64,000 nucleotides of DNA from Onchidella celtica (lineage: Eukaryota; Mollusca; Gastropoda; Systellommatophora; Onchidiidae). The stretch lies in assembly GCA_963931925.1 (NCBI GenBank), contig OZ007573.1, positions 36,278,084-36,342,083 of the forward strand, written 5' to 3'. The notes under the pieces were generated by a model, which did no database searches, was not told the origin of the DNA, and saw nothing but the letters and a program-made list of their open reading frames with translations. This document shows, one piece after another, positions 38,285 to 52,106 of this stretch. Position 1 is the stretch's first letter. Each line of letters opens with the position of its first letter. A program made the position numbers and the translations under genes.

Positions 38285-38362
38285 GTTGTTTTGGGGGCCG
38301 TAGTAAAATTACAAAGCCGAATAGAGAAAATGCGGAGATAATTATGTTCAGCTATAGCTTAC
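38285..38362 (-). repeat. Short dispersed repeat, minus-strand copy
   Basis: In reverse: CATAGTAAGCTATAGCTGAA, ATTTTCTCTATTCGGCTTTG, then a CCCC end. It matches 33866-33945. A more diverged copy is at 6010-6080. Confidence 0.45.
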
Positions 38363-39239
38363 TATGTAAAATACTGCCCTTACCAAACAGCAGTCTGCCT
38401 AATGGTTAAACGTGAGCCAATAATATGAACAAAACCCTAGACACAGGGCACCGAGACGGATCCATTCGTCATATTTCGTCCGTCTACTTTCGCGCGTATC
38501 ATCGAGGTCAACAATGCCCAGTTCACACCACACCCCTTCATAACTGAACGAAGAAGAATAGTACTCACCGTATTTATACGCGCGCAATTTGTGGACATCA
38601 TTATGTATGGCGGAAGAATGAATGGTTCGTCTAGGTATTCTGTCTCGAATAAAACCACACAGTGTGATACTTTAAATGCTAGTATTTTACGCTGCACTCA
38701 CCCTCATACATCTCTCTAGAGCCGCCAGGCTGAACAATTTCTTTTGCTTAGTAAACATCTTCTTATCTTTCAGAAAATGTTGTGGTCACGTGTACTCTAA
38801 ATCCAAGGCGTTTAATTGAAATACGATGCCAGCCATGCGCTCTCAAAGACCCCCCCCCCTCCCCCCCCCCCCAAAAAAATCGTCGTTTATAAATGCCGTT
38901 TCGGCAAAACAAAAACATTAATCTCCTGTCTTGGCATGACGCGCAGCGCGGCAAAGAAACAAAAAAAAAAAAAAACAAACTTAGCTAATTTAATCTGTTA
39001 AAGGCGTGGCGGAAGAAACAACACAAAAACAGGTAAAAACGTAATTAAATCTTACAAAATAACTAATAAGTCGGACACAGTAACAGAAATGAAACGACAT
39101 AATATTTCGTCAATATTTGAGAATTGAAAAAAGATTATTTTCAAAAGACTGATTGAACAATGTTATCTCTGGAAAAATAGTAACTCCTTTCGAAAGAGCC
39201 TAGCACAATGTAAACGCCTACCAGATAATAGATATATGT

Positions 39240-39588
39240 CAGGAGTGGCCAAACTTGCTTTAAGTAAGAGCCACATACGGTAAACTTCAGATCTTCGAGA
39301 GCCACAAGATTGTCAACAAATCTTACAACACGTTTTTGTTTGTTACATAATTTTATAAAGAGTTTATATAAATATGAAGAAATACGTGTATGCAAGACCA
39401 TTTACTCATGTGTACGGTATTTTCAACTGATAATGTGTATTAGTTTCAACAATCACAAAGTACACATACATAGCAAATGTTTTGAGAAAAAAAAACAGGA
39501 ACAAGCTCAGCCAGCATATTTCCACGAGCCACATATTGAATGTCAAAGAACCGCATGTGGCTCCCTAGCCGCGGTTTGGCCACCCATG
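39240..39588. mobile_element. hAT-type MITE, copy 2
   Basis: Ends are CAGGAGTGGCCAAAC and GTTTGGCCACCCATG. The body is collinear with 12328-12739, with several deletions. The right part has GAACCGCATGTGGCTCCCTAG, a signature often seen near hAT-type ends; copy 1 has lost it. Confidence 0.7.
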
Positions 39589-39924
39589 AAATAGACCCCA
39601 AACAGGCGTGGGAGTGAAGACTTCTAATTAGCTCCTAGGAAATATAATTCCTGAGTGCTAAAAAAAAACAAACCCAACCTCATGGCCGGATAATTAACAA
39701 GTATTTATGTCGTAATTAAAAAACGTTTTTATATTTTGTTCTTCTTACGTACGAAATTAATATGTTTGTGATATTTGGTGGTGACGTCAATTAAAACCAT
39801 TCCATATAATTATGTTTGTTTTTCTTGATTTATTTTTTAATGTGGTAATATTTCGTCTCGGCGTCGATTGCACCATTAAAATCATTCGAAATCATACTTT
39901 TCTTTTGCCACATTATCGCTGTGC

Positions 39925-40170
39925 ATAATGATAATAATAATAATAAATAGAATTTCTATAGCGCATTGTTTTCTATTAAAATTATAATTCAATGCGCTGT
40001 ACATTGCATCAATGATTCATGCATACACTTTCCAAATCTCATACTAAAACACGCACTCTTATCCATACAAACTCTCAGTTTCACACATATAAACGCTCCT
40101 AGTCATATGGCACTAGGTTATATAATCAATCATAACATCAAAGTGCAGAATAGAATTTTGAAAATTTAAC
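39925..40170 (-). mobile_element. LINE-like 3' tail on the minus strand
   Basis: Read in reverse, the sequence has GCGCATTG, then GCGCTATAGAAATTC, then an ATT/ATTATC tail (39928-39950 on the plus strand). Paired GCGC motifs followed by a trinucleotide tail are typical of invertebrate LINE 3' ends. No coding remnant is visible, so the left limit is uncertain. Confidence 0.4.
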
Positions 40171-42747
40171 AGTTGCTTGTAGTAGTACCATTAACATTGC
40201 AGCCACCACAGCAAATCACGAATGTTACTTTTTCCTTATACTCCCAGTACAGTTACTTATATCAATATCATTACTTTTCAGAAATACAAAAACCAATGTA
40301 AACACCATTACCAAAATTTTTGGTCCTGCTTTTTCCAGACATTTGGAATCACATCAATCACATCCATACGAGACCGTCCATTTTCAAGACCACCGAACAC
40401 ATTTCCATACCCGATGGTCAGTATCCACTGGACACTCTAGACCAGACCAGCTGTTGGGGGGATACAAAAACATCTCAGAAAAAGATGCAAAACAGAAATA
40501 AGGAAAGGGATTCCACACTGGCGCTCCAGAACTATCAATAACCCACTCGTCTCAAGTGTCTGGAGACTCAGCCAATGGTCATCTCACCTATCGACCACCC
40601 GGGCCAATCAGGCAACTTGACACGACTAATTCACGAGATGTAATTACAGCCTCACACCTTTACACAGTTTGTTTCCAACGGAAGTCGCTGGAAAGACCAG
40701 TTTTTTTGTTCTTCTTGTTTAGCAATCTATTTATATATAAATAGAACCTTCAGGACACTGACGTATGGTGTTTTTTTTTTTCCTTGCCTCTCCTCCATTA
40801 CTGGGTAGGACAAGGTTATGCACGTCAGTAAAAGTTGGACCATTCGCTCTCAACATGGTTTCGTTGCACATTGTGCGTTTTTAAAAAAAAATGTTTATGA
40901 ATCCATGATTTTTCAAATAATAGAAAGATCGCACATGCAATCATTGTGATTAGCTAAAAGCTGACTTGATCGATTCAAACCACACGGCAAGGTTTTGAAG
41001 ATAGATACGTAGCAGATTAACAGAAGAGTTTGGACTGAAAAAACAGAGACATCCAGCTTAAAAGCTTAGTATAATATTATTTTCCCTTCCAAGTTTGTAC
41101 ACATCACGCCGGTGCTCGTCTCCAAGAATTAGAGGAAAATTGCAAAAGGGTCACAATTCTACTTTATCTTTTTCTTTCACTTGAAACAGTAGCTGACTTA
41201 CAACTGTAGCTAACTTACACGCTGACCTACAATTAATTGTAGCTGACTTAAACTCGTAGCTGACTGACAACTGTAACTGATTTACAACAGTAGCTGACTT
41301 ACACTATACTTGTAACTGTAGCTGGCTGTATCAGCTATAACATTTGTCAAGGATACCAAGTCAGACGTCCACTAAACAAAATTAATGATAATTTGCCCCC
41401 TGCATACACCGCTGTCACCTTCATCCCTCTGATTATCAAATTGTTTTTGTCTTTCGTTTTTTTTTTAATGGCTGAGTTAGGAAGGATGTGAGCTAATGAA
41501 AGGTCCTCTTGTATCCGAGTTATGCACGCTACCTGTTGAATAGCATCCTATCAGACTACGGCTGCCTTTAAAAGAATGTCAAAATGAAAACAGGGGTGTC
41601 ATCTGGCTGAAGGAAAACGACGAATGTGCAAATAAAATGAGCACCCCCACCCTCATGCTTCTACCCACTCCCACTCTCAAAAATATAATAAATGAGCGTG
41701 GAAGAAAGTGGTGTGAGGCGTGGGGTGGGGGCGGTAGGAGGGATGCCACGAAAGAAAAAATGAAAATAAAATAAAACAGATATAAACGATCACTAATTCA
41801 CCCACCTACTTACTCATACATAACGTCCAGTCTTCTACTGATCCCTAACGATAGCCCCCCCCCCCACCCCACCCCCCCCCCCAAAAAAAAACCCAACCCA
41901 CCGACCGTCGCTGCACTGTGGCGACGACGTGTCTACTCCAGTAGTAACTGGGTTGCAATGACACTACGGCAAATTACCCAAAAATGGCATGAAAGAAGCA
42001 TACAAAATACAAAATAGAAAAAAAAAACTTACTCATACACATATAAATAGATTATAATTATGCACATTTTTATTATAGATGTGCACTGATCCTTTATGTT
42101 GAGTTAGAAAAAGGCAGTAGTTATAATGATAGCAATACAATAACAATAATAATTATAACAATAACAACGACAATAATAATAATACTAATATTCAAGAACG
42201 TATTGACAAGTGAATAAAGCAAAACCATACAGACCCTAAGGAAGAACACCAGACAACGGTAAAAATAGAACGCAGGCATAAAACATTAGAAAAACACAAG
42301 GGACAGAGAAAAGAAGAGGAGAAAAGAGAAAGAGGTGTGGATGAATGAAGCTGGACCACGGCTAGCCAGTCTGACCTCATTGATGACTGCGATGGATGTT
42401 GATAGTGCTGGGGGTCTGGGGATGGGATTGATCTGTGGCAGGATTAGGGAAACAGGGGGTGGGAGGAGGCAGGGATGTGTGTGTGTGTGGAATCTGAGCA
42501 GGGAGGGAGAAGAGGATGAGGAGGTAGATGAGGAGAGGGAGCGTGGAGTGTGTGGAACTTGATCAGCGAGGGCGTGAATGTATGGAATGAAACAGAGGGG
42601 TAGGTAGGGACGGGAAGACGGAGGAAGAGAGGAATATTAAACAGGGAGGAGTGATGATGGGACAGAAAGAGTAGGTGTGGGAAGGAAAAGGACAATGTGG
42701 AGAGAAAGTCTAGCATGAAATGAATAGGAGTGACTAGTAAGCAAGGG
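40171..42747. other. Mostly unique sequence
   Basis: C-runs at 41857-41881, ATA/ATAATA repeats at 42120-42190, a GGA-rich purine stretch at 42440-42700. No gene. Confidence 0.45.
41188..41335. repeat. Degenerate GTAGCTGACTTACAACT repeats
   Basis: GTAGCTGACTTA/GTAACTGATTTA motifs recur about every 20-25 bp, in roughly seven copies. Confidence 0.6.
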
Positions 42748-42932
42748 AGGTATAGGGAAGCTGGGGGATAGGGAAGCTGGGGGATAGGGAAGCTGGGGGA
42801 TAGGGAAGCTGGGGGATAGGGAAGCTGGGGGATAGGGAAGCTGGGGGATAGGGAAGCTGGGGGATAGGGAAGCTGGGGGATATGGAAGCTGGGGGATAGG
42901 GAAGCTGGGGGATAGGGAAGCTGGGGGATAGT
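42748..42932. repeat. 16 bp G-rich minisatellite
   Basis: About eleven to twelve near-perfect units of GGGGGATAGGGAAGCT, with one variant (GATATGGAAG near 42880). The plus strand has regularly spaced G5 and G3 runs. Confidence 0.92.
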
Positions 42933-43011
42933 ATTGTTGAGGAGTTTGGCGGAAAAGTGAATATCAGTCAGTTAGACGAATGGGCGGGCGGATGGAGTGA
43001 CACACAGACAT

Positions 43012-43484
<473 letters not shown>

Positions 43485-43846
43485 TCACATCAGATGATCT
43501 ACAAGCCCTGAGAAAGCCCACCTAGATCCTTATTTACCGTCCACTCATTACAAGAGATTAAGAGGGTTAAGCTTTAAAGCTACTGGCCAGTCTTGGAAAG
43601 GGGAAAGATGGAGTAACTAAATCCTGTTTCACTTCTAGCCCAGACGTTTTGCAAGTTGACCTTTCAAAAGATATTAGCTAGCATTGCGTAAGGGAATTAT
43701 CTCATAAGGTATACACAGGAACCCAGCCACATATAGAGAAAACATCAAACAACAACAGCAAAAACAACATCAACAATAAACAACAAGAGCAAAAACTACA
43801 ACACAACAACGGACACTGCGTGTGTATAATTATGTGTGTGAGTATT

Positions 43847-43975
43847 GTTTCATTGGGACCCTGGTCCATTTAGGCACAAGACAGCTGAGCAGGATTCAAA
43901 CTTGAGATCGTTCACACTTCAGGCCAAACACTCTGACCACTGGCTTACTACGCCACCGTCGTCGGAATGAATGTG
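43847..43975 (-). mobile_element. tRNA-derived SINE head, family D
   Basis: In reverse, TAGTAAGCCAGTGGTCAGAG (A box, 43933-43952) is followed by CTCAAGTTTGAATCCT (B box, 43890-43905). The spacing fits a tRNA-derived promoter. Confidence 0.6.
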
Positions 43976-44419
43976 AGTCTATGTGTGGAGAACATAGGCA
44001 GAGCTAGAAACAGAAAGAGAGAGAGAGAGAACAGACAGACACAGAGGAAAGATAGAGAGAGAGAGAGATGAGGGAGAGACAGACAGATGGACAGACAGGC
44101 ATACAGACAGACAGACAGACAGGCAGGGCAAGTGAGTGCAATCAGATCTGAAATAAAAAAATAAAAAATGGAATTGACGGAGTGAATTATTGCAAACGAA
44201 CAGAAATGAGATGAGAAAGGGCAAAGAAAGAAAAAACAGACAGCTTTCTATATACCTTAACATGCAGTTAATTCAAAAGTGAGACCCATCCCCTTCCCCC
44301 CTGTTTTTTTCCCCACCCCCATTCCGTGTGGATATTTATTTCTGCTCACACTTGGTTAAACGCAACATGAACTTGAAGTTAAGAGTTGAAAATCCAAACA
44401 ACATACGCTAATAAATGAA

Positions 44420-45139
44420 TCCACGAAATATCATAAAAACCACAGAAAAACTGTGGGGTCGCAGCAGGGCTATAAGCAAAGTCAAAATTGAGCAAAAAGA
44501 AAAGGTTGTATGTTGCGAAGCCCCGCGTGAGAAATAAAACCCAAACAGTACAAAGCAAACTAAAGAGAAGACAGAAAATGCATAAATTTTCGGCTTTCGC
44601 CTTTGTCAAGTGAAAAAAAACAACAAAGAAATGAACAATAAAAAAGTTGCTAATATCAATATATATATATTATATATAATTTTCTTTATTATTATTATTT
44701 TCTTTCATTTATTTATCTATTTGTTTATTTATTTATTTATTTTTTTTTTTTTAAATCTCTTTTTCTTTTTCTTTTCATTTACTGCGACTCCTGACATTGC
44801 GCAACATCCCTGTCTTGTGCTGTGAGGCACTATATGGCGCCTTCATCTTGGTTACTAACCAATTGCGTCACTTCCTGCTTCCATGCTTTTGGCGGACGGA
44901 CGTGCTTTGGTGCTGCTAAAGAAGCAAGAACTCGCAGCTAAGTAAACTGTTTCACTTCGTTCCTGTTGAAGTCTTTTATTGTTCATTTCTTTGTTGTTTT
45001 TTTTCACTTGACAAAGGCGAAAGCCGAAAATTTATGCATTTTCTGTCTTCTCTTTAGTTTGCTTTGTACTGTTTGGGTTTTATTTCTCACGCGGGGCTTC
45101 GCAACATACAACCTTTTCTTTTTGCTCAATTTTGACTTT
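44420..45139 (+). mobile_element. Inverted-repeat retroposon, Penelope-like candidate, copy 1
   Basis: Flanked by a perfect 13 bp duplication, GCTAATAAATGAA, at 44407-44419 and 45140-45152. Inside, 44475-44643 and 44974-45142 form an inverted repeat of 169 bp that looks perfect by eye and ungapped, around a 330 bp A/T-rich loop. The left end (CACGAAATATCATAAAAACC) recurs at the left end of copy 2. Each arm holds TTGACAAAGGCGAAAGCCGAAA-like sequence: a short GGC/GCC stem with a GAAA loop, followed by GAAA. This resembles a decayed hammerhead ribozyme core, and such ribozymes are known in Penelope-like elements. There is no polymerase frame, so it is non-autonomous. The transposition evidence is strong; the Penelope assignment is tentative. 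Confidence 0.6.
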
Positions 45140-45435
45140 GCTAATAAATGAAGTATCATTAGGACAGCTCTTAGGTGAAGCTTGTATCGTAGTCAATCAA
45201 GTGTAATTATCACGGATTAAAAAAAAATGTAAGATTTGAATTTGAGCCCGAGACAATAATACAAGAAAGAGAGGATTATAAACTAGTTTTAAAGTAAAAG
45301 GGGTGGGAGAAACGGAGACAAGTAGATAACATTGAAAAAAAAAACAACCTAAGAAGGCACGAGATATAACCTAGAAGAATTCATTTTTACATCGTTTGAC
45401 ACCTTCAGAAACGGTAAAGAAGCTCTTATTGTATC

Positions 45436-45637
<202 letters not shown>

Positions 45638-46660
45638 AATAGCAGCTCCTCATGTCCGTTAAAAATCTCATAAAATGTGATCTTTGCAAACCACTTAATA
45701 CACGGAAAATAATCGTATCATCATCTGCCTTGCTTTGTAATGTAAAAGAATTCATTAAAATTGCGCATGAAATCTCATTTTGCACTTAATTCTAAATAGA
45801 GAGTGCCTGAATACAATGTTCCTTCTCTCCCCGTTGATGTGTTAACTTTAGTAAAAAAAAAAACAATTCTTCTTCAAGTCTAACGGCTAATGCATTACTG
45901 TGACGTTTTCTCTATCTCGTGTCTCCAAATTGGGCGTGAAATTGACGCTTCTGGGGGAGGAAATATCTTTTTTGAAAGACATAAATAACGACCGACATGC
46001 TCCCAGCCGCAAACAGCTGCAGGATACTCCGCTAACCCACACGACACGAATGTTGGTCGGAGGGAGTGGAGATCTGGGATGTGTGCCACGAAAAAAGACT
46101 GAATCCGACAACTGAGGTCAAATCCAGTTTGAAACATGATTACATTATATATAGAATAAAGTATGGTTTATCTTTCTGTGTGGGTTGTAACTTGTATGAG
46201 TAGTAGGTTCTTTTGGCTATGACAAAGAACAAAGCTGAGAGCAACGCCAAATGTATGTTGCGTCGTTTCGACTGCTGTATAATTTGGTTTTTAACCAATA
46301 CACTGTTTTCTGACAGCACGGCAGATCTCTGGAAGCGTAGAGGTAGACACGCAAATGGACCGTTACGGCAGCCTGGAATGAGTTAAACTGTAGGGGCTTC
46401 GGCTATTAACCCTTTTCGCTCTCCTTCTGCAATGTGTCAATGTCTTCATCTTATTCCTCTCTGTCTCTCGTTCTCTTCATCAATGCTGAAGCCCTACCCG
46501 TCTTTCTTCAACCAGCCGAGGATTGCATTCTTAAGCTGACTGAGTGAGTGCAGGGATGTGCACAGTAAATTAAACGTGTTCAAGTTGTTTGTTTATTTTG
46601 TTGTTTTGGAAAATACACCGATAGACAAATATACAGGTTTGATAGGCAGACAGGCAGTAG

Positions 46661-46668
<8 letters not shown>

Positions 46669-46757
<89 letters not shown>
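46669..46757. repeat. Long GA microsatellite
   Basis: Forty-plus uninterrupted GA units. Confidence 0.96.
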
Positions 46758-46758
<1 letters not shown>

Positions 46759-46859
46759 AAGAGGCACGCGGGGAGGCGTGCAGGCAAATTAATGGGCAAG
46801 CAGACAGATAGATAGACAGCTGGACTGCCAGATAGACAGACAGACAGACGGACAGTCTA

Positions 46860-49790
46860 ACCATTAAGACAATCTAAAGCAATAACTGTGCTCAAATGCA
46901 CCAGGAAATGAACCATCATTTCGATATGTACAGAGAGAAAAAGGATTTCATTGTTCGAGCAAAGAGAAAAGGTGCAAATTTTGGACACTTAGAAAACTCA
47001 ATTATATTATTATTCCTACATAACTTTGTATAATTACAAAATTCGTGCAATTAGATTTAAATGTCTGGCCATTATTAATGTTTAATCACATGCGTGATCT
47101 CGCGCATTGCTTGGAAACCAAAGGTATAAAACTATTGGAAGAACGAGTCCATAGCAGATTTTCAGAGGACGAGAGTCCCCGTCAGCATGTGTTTCGGCCT
47201 TCAACGTCGGTGCATTCTATGAGAAGAGTTTAAAGCATGAAAATGTAGACTTATATTTCCGAAGATTTAACTCTCTCTATTCAAATGAACGTCGACTGAG
47301 GCACAGATAAAAAAAAAAAAAAATTAAAATCTGATAATGTTCACCAGGAGAGCCAGCTTTCTTCTGTATCTTCCGTCCAGTGAACATCTGCGTTTACACA
47401 AACTGTGGTTTACATGATGTGATCTAAATATCCGCAGATTAGCTGGCAACGCTTACTTCTGTTTAGAAAAATAAAGGGGAAAAACATTCTCAAACACACG
47501 TAAGGAAACAAATTCCAGCCTCGAGAAAGATCATTTGGCGATATGCAGAGGAAGGTAGCATGTCTGTATTCTATTTTTTTCTTTTTTAAATTAACTTTAC
47601 AGACTGCAAATTTACATAGAAATGGCAACGGCCGGTGTGGAAATGAAACACAGTCTGTCTACCTGTTTCAAGGTTCGAGGTTTTCAACTCTACAACACAC
47701 AGCAAGCGGTGTCTGCGGCAAATGGCATACATTTTCTTAATGTCGCTTACGATCTCTTGGCACGTCAGGAGGTGGAGATTGTGCTTTGTGATACCAAAGA
47801 ATTTGGTGATACTCAGAAAATGAAGGCGGTAAAAAAGTCACCATAGTTACAATCATGAATTTGCAAGAAACAGCGAATGATGATTGCACTGGAAGCTTCT
47901 GGAAAATATATATAAAAAAACAACAACAAAATGTGCAGCCACGCTTTCTTTTCTTTTCAGTTTCTTCATATGACAGAATTCTCTAGTTGTTTGTTATAAA
48001 GGACTGTAGAAGCAACAAGTCAAGTCCGTATTGACTGAGTGTGCGCCATGCCAGGTCTCTCCTACCTTCAGTAGACTGAAAACCATTTTGACGTGTCTGA
48101 ACTAGTGACTTATGCATCAATCGAAACTGTGCGACGCACACCTTTGCCGTATTTTGAGCAGAAAATATAATTGAACCCTTTAAAAATGACCAGTGTTTAT
48201 CTATCAAACATATTACTATCTGGTGCCTAATGCCCTGATTGGGAAATACCCTCTCACTTACCAACAAATAATTTTTCGTGATGAATAGTTATTGTGAATG
48301 TATTTGACTAAATAAATCTATTTCAGGTGATTTTAGCATGTTTCACTACGTCATTTTATACCTGAACACTAGAGACATATCCCGGTTGTACCACTGACAG
48401 CGGTATCAGTAATGTCATTGGAGTGCCCACTCCAGCAAGAAATTTAATAGTCTCAACAGTAATGTGGACTTGCAATTTTACTGTGTTAGCAAGACGTAAT
48501 GGGACTATCATTGTAGATATGCCAGCCGCCTTGAGTGTAATCCATGGCAGTGATAGGAGAACTCATTTCACTGAACAACAGGCGTAAAATGCACACCAAT
48601 TTTACAGATTTCTTCCTTCAGATTTCCTCTGCCCGCTGTCATACGCCCCTGCCACATTAAGAGATATGACACATACACTGCTACTCATTTCAGCCTCGAA
48701 CAGTATTCATCCCTATCCCATCTTACTTTCTTCCATCCACTAATAAATTCTTATCCTTCGCGTCTTCCATTAGGCCAGATAACATGTGGCAGTTTTCTAC
48801 TCTGCAATTGCCATTTAAACTCTCTCCTCTCCCTCCCTCAACCTTACTTATGTCATGCCCCCCCCCCACCCACCTCCCATCCCTTCCCCAACAGATTGCG
48901 ATGCCACTGAAATCTGTGCCTGGCAAAGGTGTATCCCCGATAAGGACGAGATAGACATGTCCAGAAAGACATCCAATAGACCCCCGGATGGTTTTAAAGG
49001 GAAAACTGAACCCCGGAAGAGAGTTGGGTGGTCTGCGACAGGCTTAGTTGTAAAACACGTACTTATTTTACGTGGTTAGGAAACCGTAGCTTAGATACTG
49101 CAATACAACTGTACAAATCTACATTTACTTTTAGAATGTGTGTAGACATAGTATTTCAAATATTGGCCCTTTAATGTAGGGCCTTAAGTGCCTGGTAGAT
49201 CTGGATATTTTGTTAGTTGTAAAGGGTATATCAATGCGTCCCCAATGCTACACTGTAACATTTGCGGCGCTTGTTATACTGAAACTTTCAACACATAATA
49301 TTCAAACCGTAAATCAGTCAAAACGGGTTGGTTATCATTAATTTAAATATCTTGTAACTATGTCTGTTTCTTTAATGAGATATAAACTTAATGTGATTAC
49401 ACGCTTGAGAACCATTCCAAAACACAGGAACAAAATCGGGAAATTTGAAAGTTAAAAAACAAATTCAGACTTTAATTTTTAATTATCTTTGCTAGCTATG
49501 ACAGTGTTCCCGCATTATGAAAATGTGTCGTAACACAACGTTTTTCCCTGCTCACTGACGTCATTACATGATAAGATTACCATTCTGTAATACAAAACTC
49601 TGCTAATATTCTGCAAAGACTCCATTTAACAGTTTTAAGAAACTTCTTTTGGAACTTTTCAGAAGTTATGTTTACATTTTTTGGCAGGTTAAAAAAATCA
49701 AACTGGGTAAAACTTACAAGTCAGTCACTAGCTCGTCCAAAACATGTTGCAGTTGAACACAATCTATCTCATAAATATAAAGATGAGTTG
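46860..49790. other. Mostly unique A/T-rich sequence
   Basis: Apart from the candidate frame at 47602-47846, no gene. CATGTGTTTCGGCCTTCAAC at 47187-47206 resembles the SINE A phrase GTTTCGGCCTTTAAC and may be a diverged SINE relic. Confidence 0.4.
47602..47846 (+). other. Candidate terminal exon or orphan open frame (74 codons)
   Basis: A pyrimidine-rich stretch followed by ACTTTACAG (to about 47601) resembles a splice acceptor. Downstream an ATG opens a frame with MATAGVEMKHSLSTCFKVRG and FLNVAYDLLARQEVEIVLCD, ending in TAG at 47844-47846. It is of mixed composition and not repeat-derived. No family recognised. A chance frame of this length is quite possible. Confidence 0.22.
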
Positions 49791-49792
49791 CA

Positions 49793-50026
<234 letters not shown>

Positions 50027-50584
50027 CTTTCATCTATGGTAACACTAATAAGGGGAATCATTATAATACTCATCATCTAGCATGATCACAAACTTTGTCT
50101 CAAATTCCCAGTTTATGGTCTTAAACGAGGACATGCTTGCAAACGAGCACAGGTAGTTATTCTGTTATAAGTGATAAAGTGTATTTACAGTTGTGTGCTA
50201 TCCTTGTGGTCGGAGGCATACCCGGGGGAAATCTGAGTAAAGAATTTCAAAGACTTGCATATCTGTCGGTAATTACAAAACCATTATGTCTAGGAAATTC
50301 TGCCGTGGTGTGGAAGCCAGTTTAGATACACGGGCATGGTTTGCTACTGGTTTCAGACTACGTGCGCACACACGTGCAACTTTTGCAGGTGCGCGGTCGT
50401 CCTGGTGTTGCACATGAGTTGTGGGACTGATTAAGGAGTGCGCGTATTGAACGCACCAGTGGAGAAGATCGGCTTTTTAGCCCTTTTGGTGGGAATTTGG
50501 ATAGAGAAGGGAATTGCGAGTTTGAAAACAAACAAACAAGCGAGATGGAGAGGAAGACTATGCCGACAGCTGGAGGGAAAGGAT

Positions 50585-51165
<581 letters not shown>

Positions 51166-52069
51166 TGTCACGAGTGGAGTGAGCGATAGTTAATAATTAC
51201 GGGGGGAAAGGAGGAGAGTAAAATTAACGCACGGAGACAGGGAAGAAAAGTCGTGCATGTCATGAGTGGGGGGTCTGAAGGAGGCGAAAGCGCTGTATAA
51301 CTATCACTGCAAGTTAGAAGGTCCTAGGGAGCGGATCTGTGAATAATAGCCCATCGGGCAGAGATAAAAGGAAGCAGTCGAGAAGACTAGGAGAAAGTCT
51401 TTCCAGTTATGACTGGTGTCGGGGACGGGGCGCAGAGCCACCTCGATGAGCACAGGAGATAGGCCAGCATAGGGCCGGAGGCCACACATAGGCCAGAAGC
51501 GAGGCTGTCAGTGCATCACAGTAGAGGCACAGAAAGTCGTGGCAGTCAGGCCACGGGCAGGGACGTAGATATGAGAGTGAATGAGATACTATGTTGTTGC
51601 CATGTTGATAGGCTAGTGAACTGATACTATGTTGTTGCCATGTTGATAGGCTAGTGAACTGATATTATGTTGTTGCCATGTTGATGGCTATGGAAATAAT
51701 AATGTGTTATTGCCCTGCTGAGGTGCTAGGGGAGTGCTAAGGTGTATGACAATAGGAAGGTGATATTGAGAGACTGCGGTGCCAGTAACTTATTAATGGG
51801 CTATTAAGACCCTGAGGGGAGAGGCTGAGGCCGAAGTGCCTTTAGGAGTAACTACCGGATTGTGGATCCGAGGGAGCGTGTGTGTGAGAATAAGGCCGTT
51901 GTACGGCAGTCATTTCAATAATATAATATATGTAATTGCGCTATTATATGTATAATTATGTTTAATAAATGTGTGAGTCTGATGGATTGTTCTGTTAAGT
52001 GTTAAACTTGTTGTTCGTGATTGTTGTCCTGTCATACTTATTACATCTCCCAGTCTGGGATTTGTGACA
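51166..52069 (+). repeat. 5' long terminal repeat (904 bp)
   Basis: Starts TGTCAC and ends GTGACA, a perfect 6 bp inverted terminus with canonical TG..CA ends. It aligns without gaps to 57573-58476 (offset 6407). By eye the only difference is TC at 51516-51517 against GG at 57923-57924. A 38 bp unit starting GATACTATGTTG is repeated at 51585, 51623 and 51661, the third copy degenerate. AATAAA at 51964-51969, followed by GT-rich sequence, is a plausible polyadenylation signal. TATAA at 51296-51300 is a weak promoter candidate only. Confidence 0.95.
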
Positions 52070-52070
52070 T

Positions 52071-52084
52071 TGGGGGCTCGTCCG
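52071..52084 (+). promoter_or_regulatory. Primer-binding site, tRNA-Pro type
   Basis: TGGGGGCTCGTCCG begins two bases after the 5' LTR. It starts with the TGG that pairs with a tRNA CCA end, and matches the first 14 bases of the tRNA-Pro primer site known from gammaretroviruses. A second copy of the 13-base core is at 52094-52106, inside a 23 bp tandem duplication that also copies the LTR end GTGACA. Confidence 0.8.
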
Positions 52085-52106
52085 TTGTGACATTGGGGGC
52101 TCGTCC

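Noticed and set aside
44379..45151. Two matching 60-76 codon hydrophobic frames on opposite strands
   Set aside because: They are the same inverted-repeat arm read twice; coding is not supported, since the diverged copy at 62.2 kb shows no codon pattern.
46395..46500. GGGGCTTCGGC and GCTGAAGCCC as a transposon end pair
   Set aside because: Only about 10 bp with mismatches, no second copy and no target duplication.
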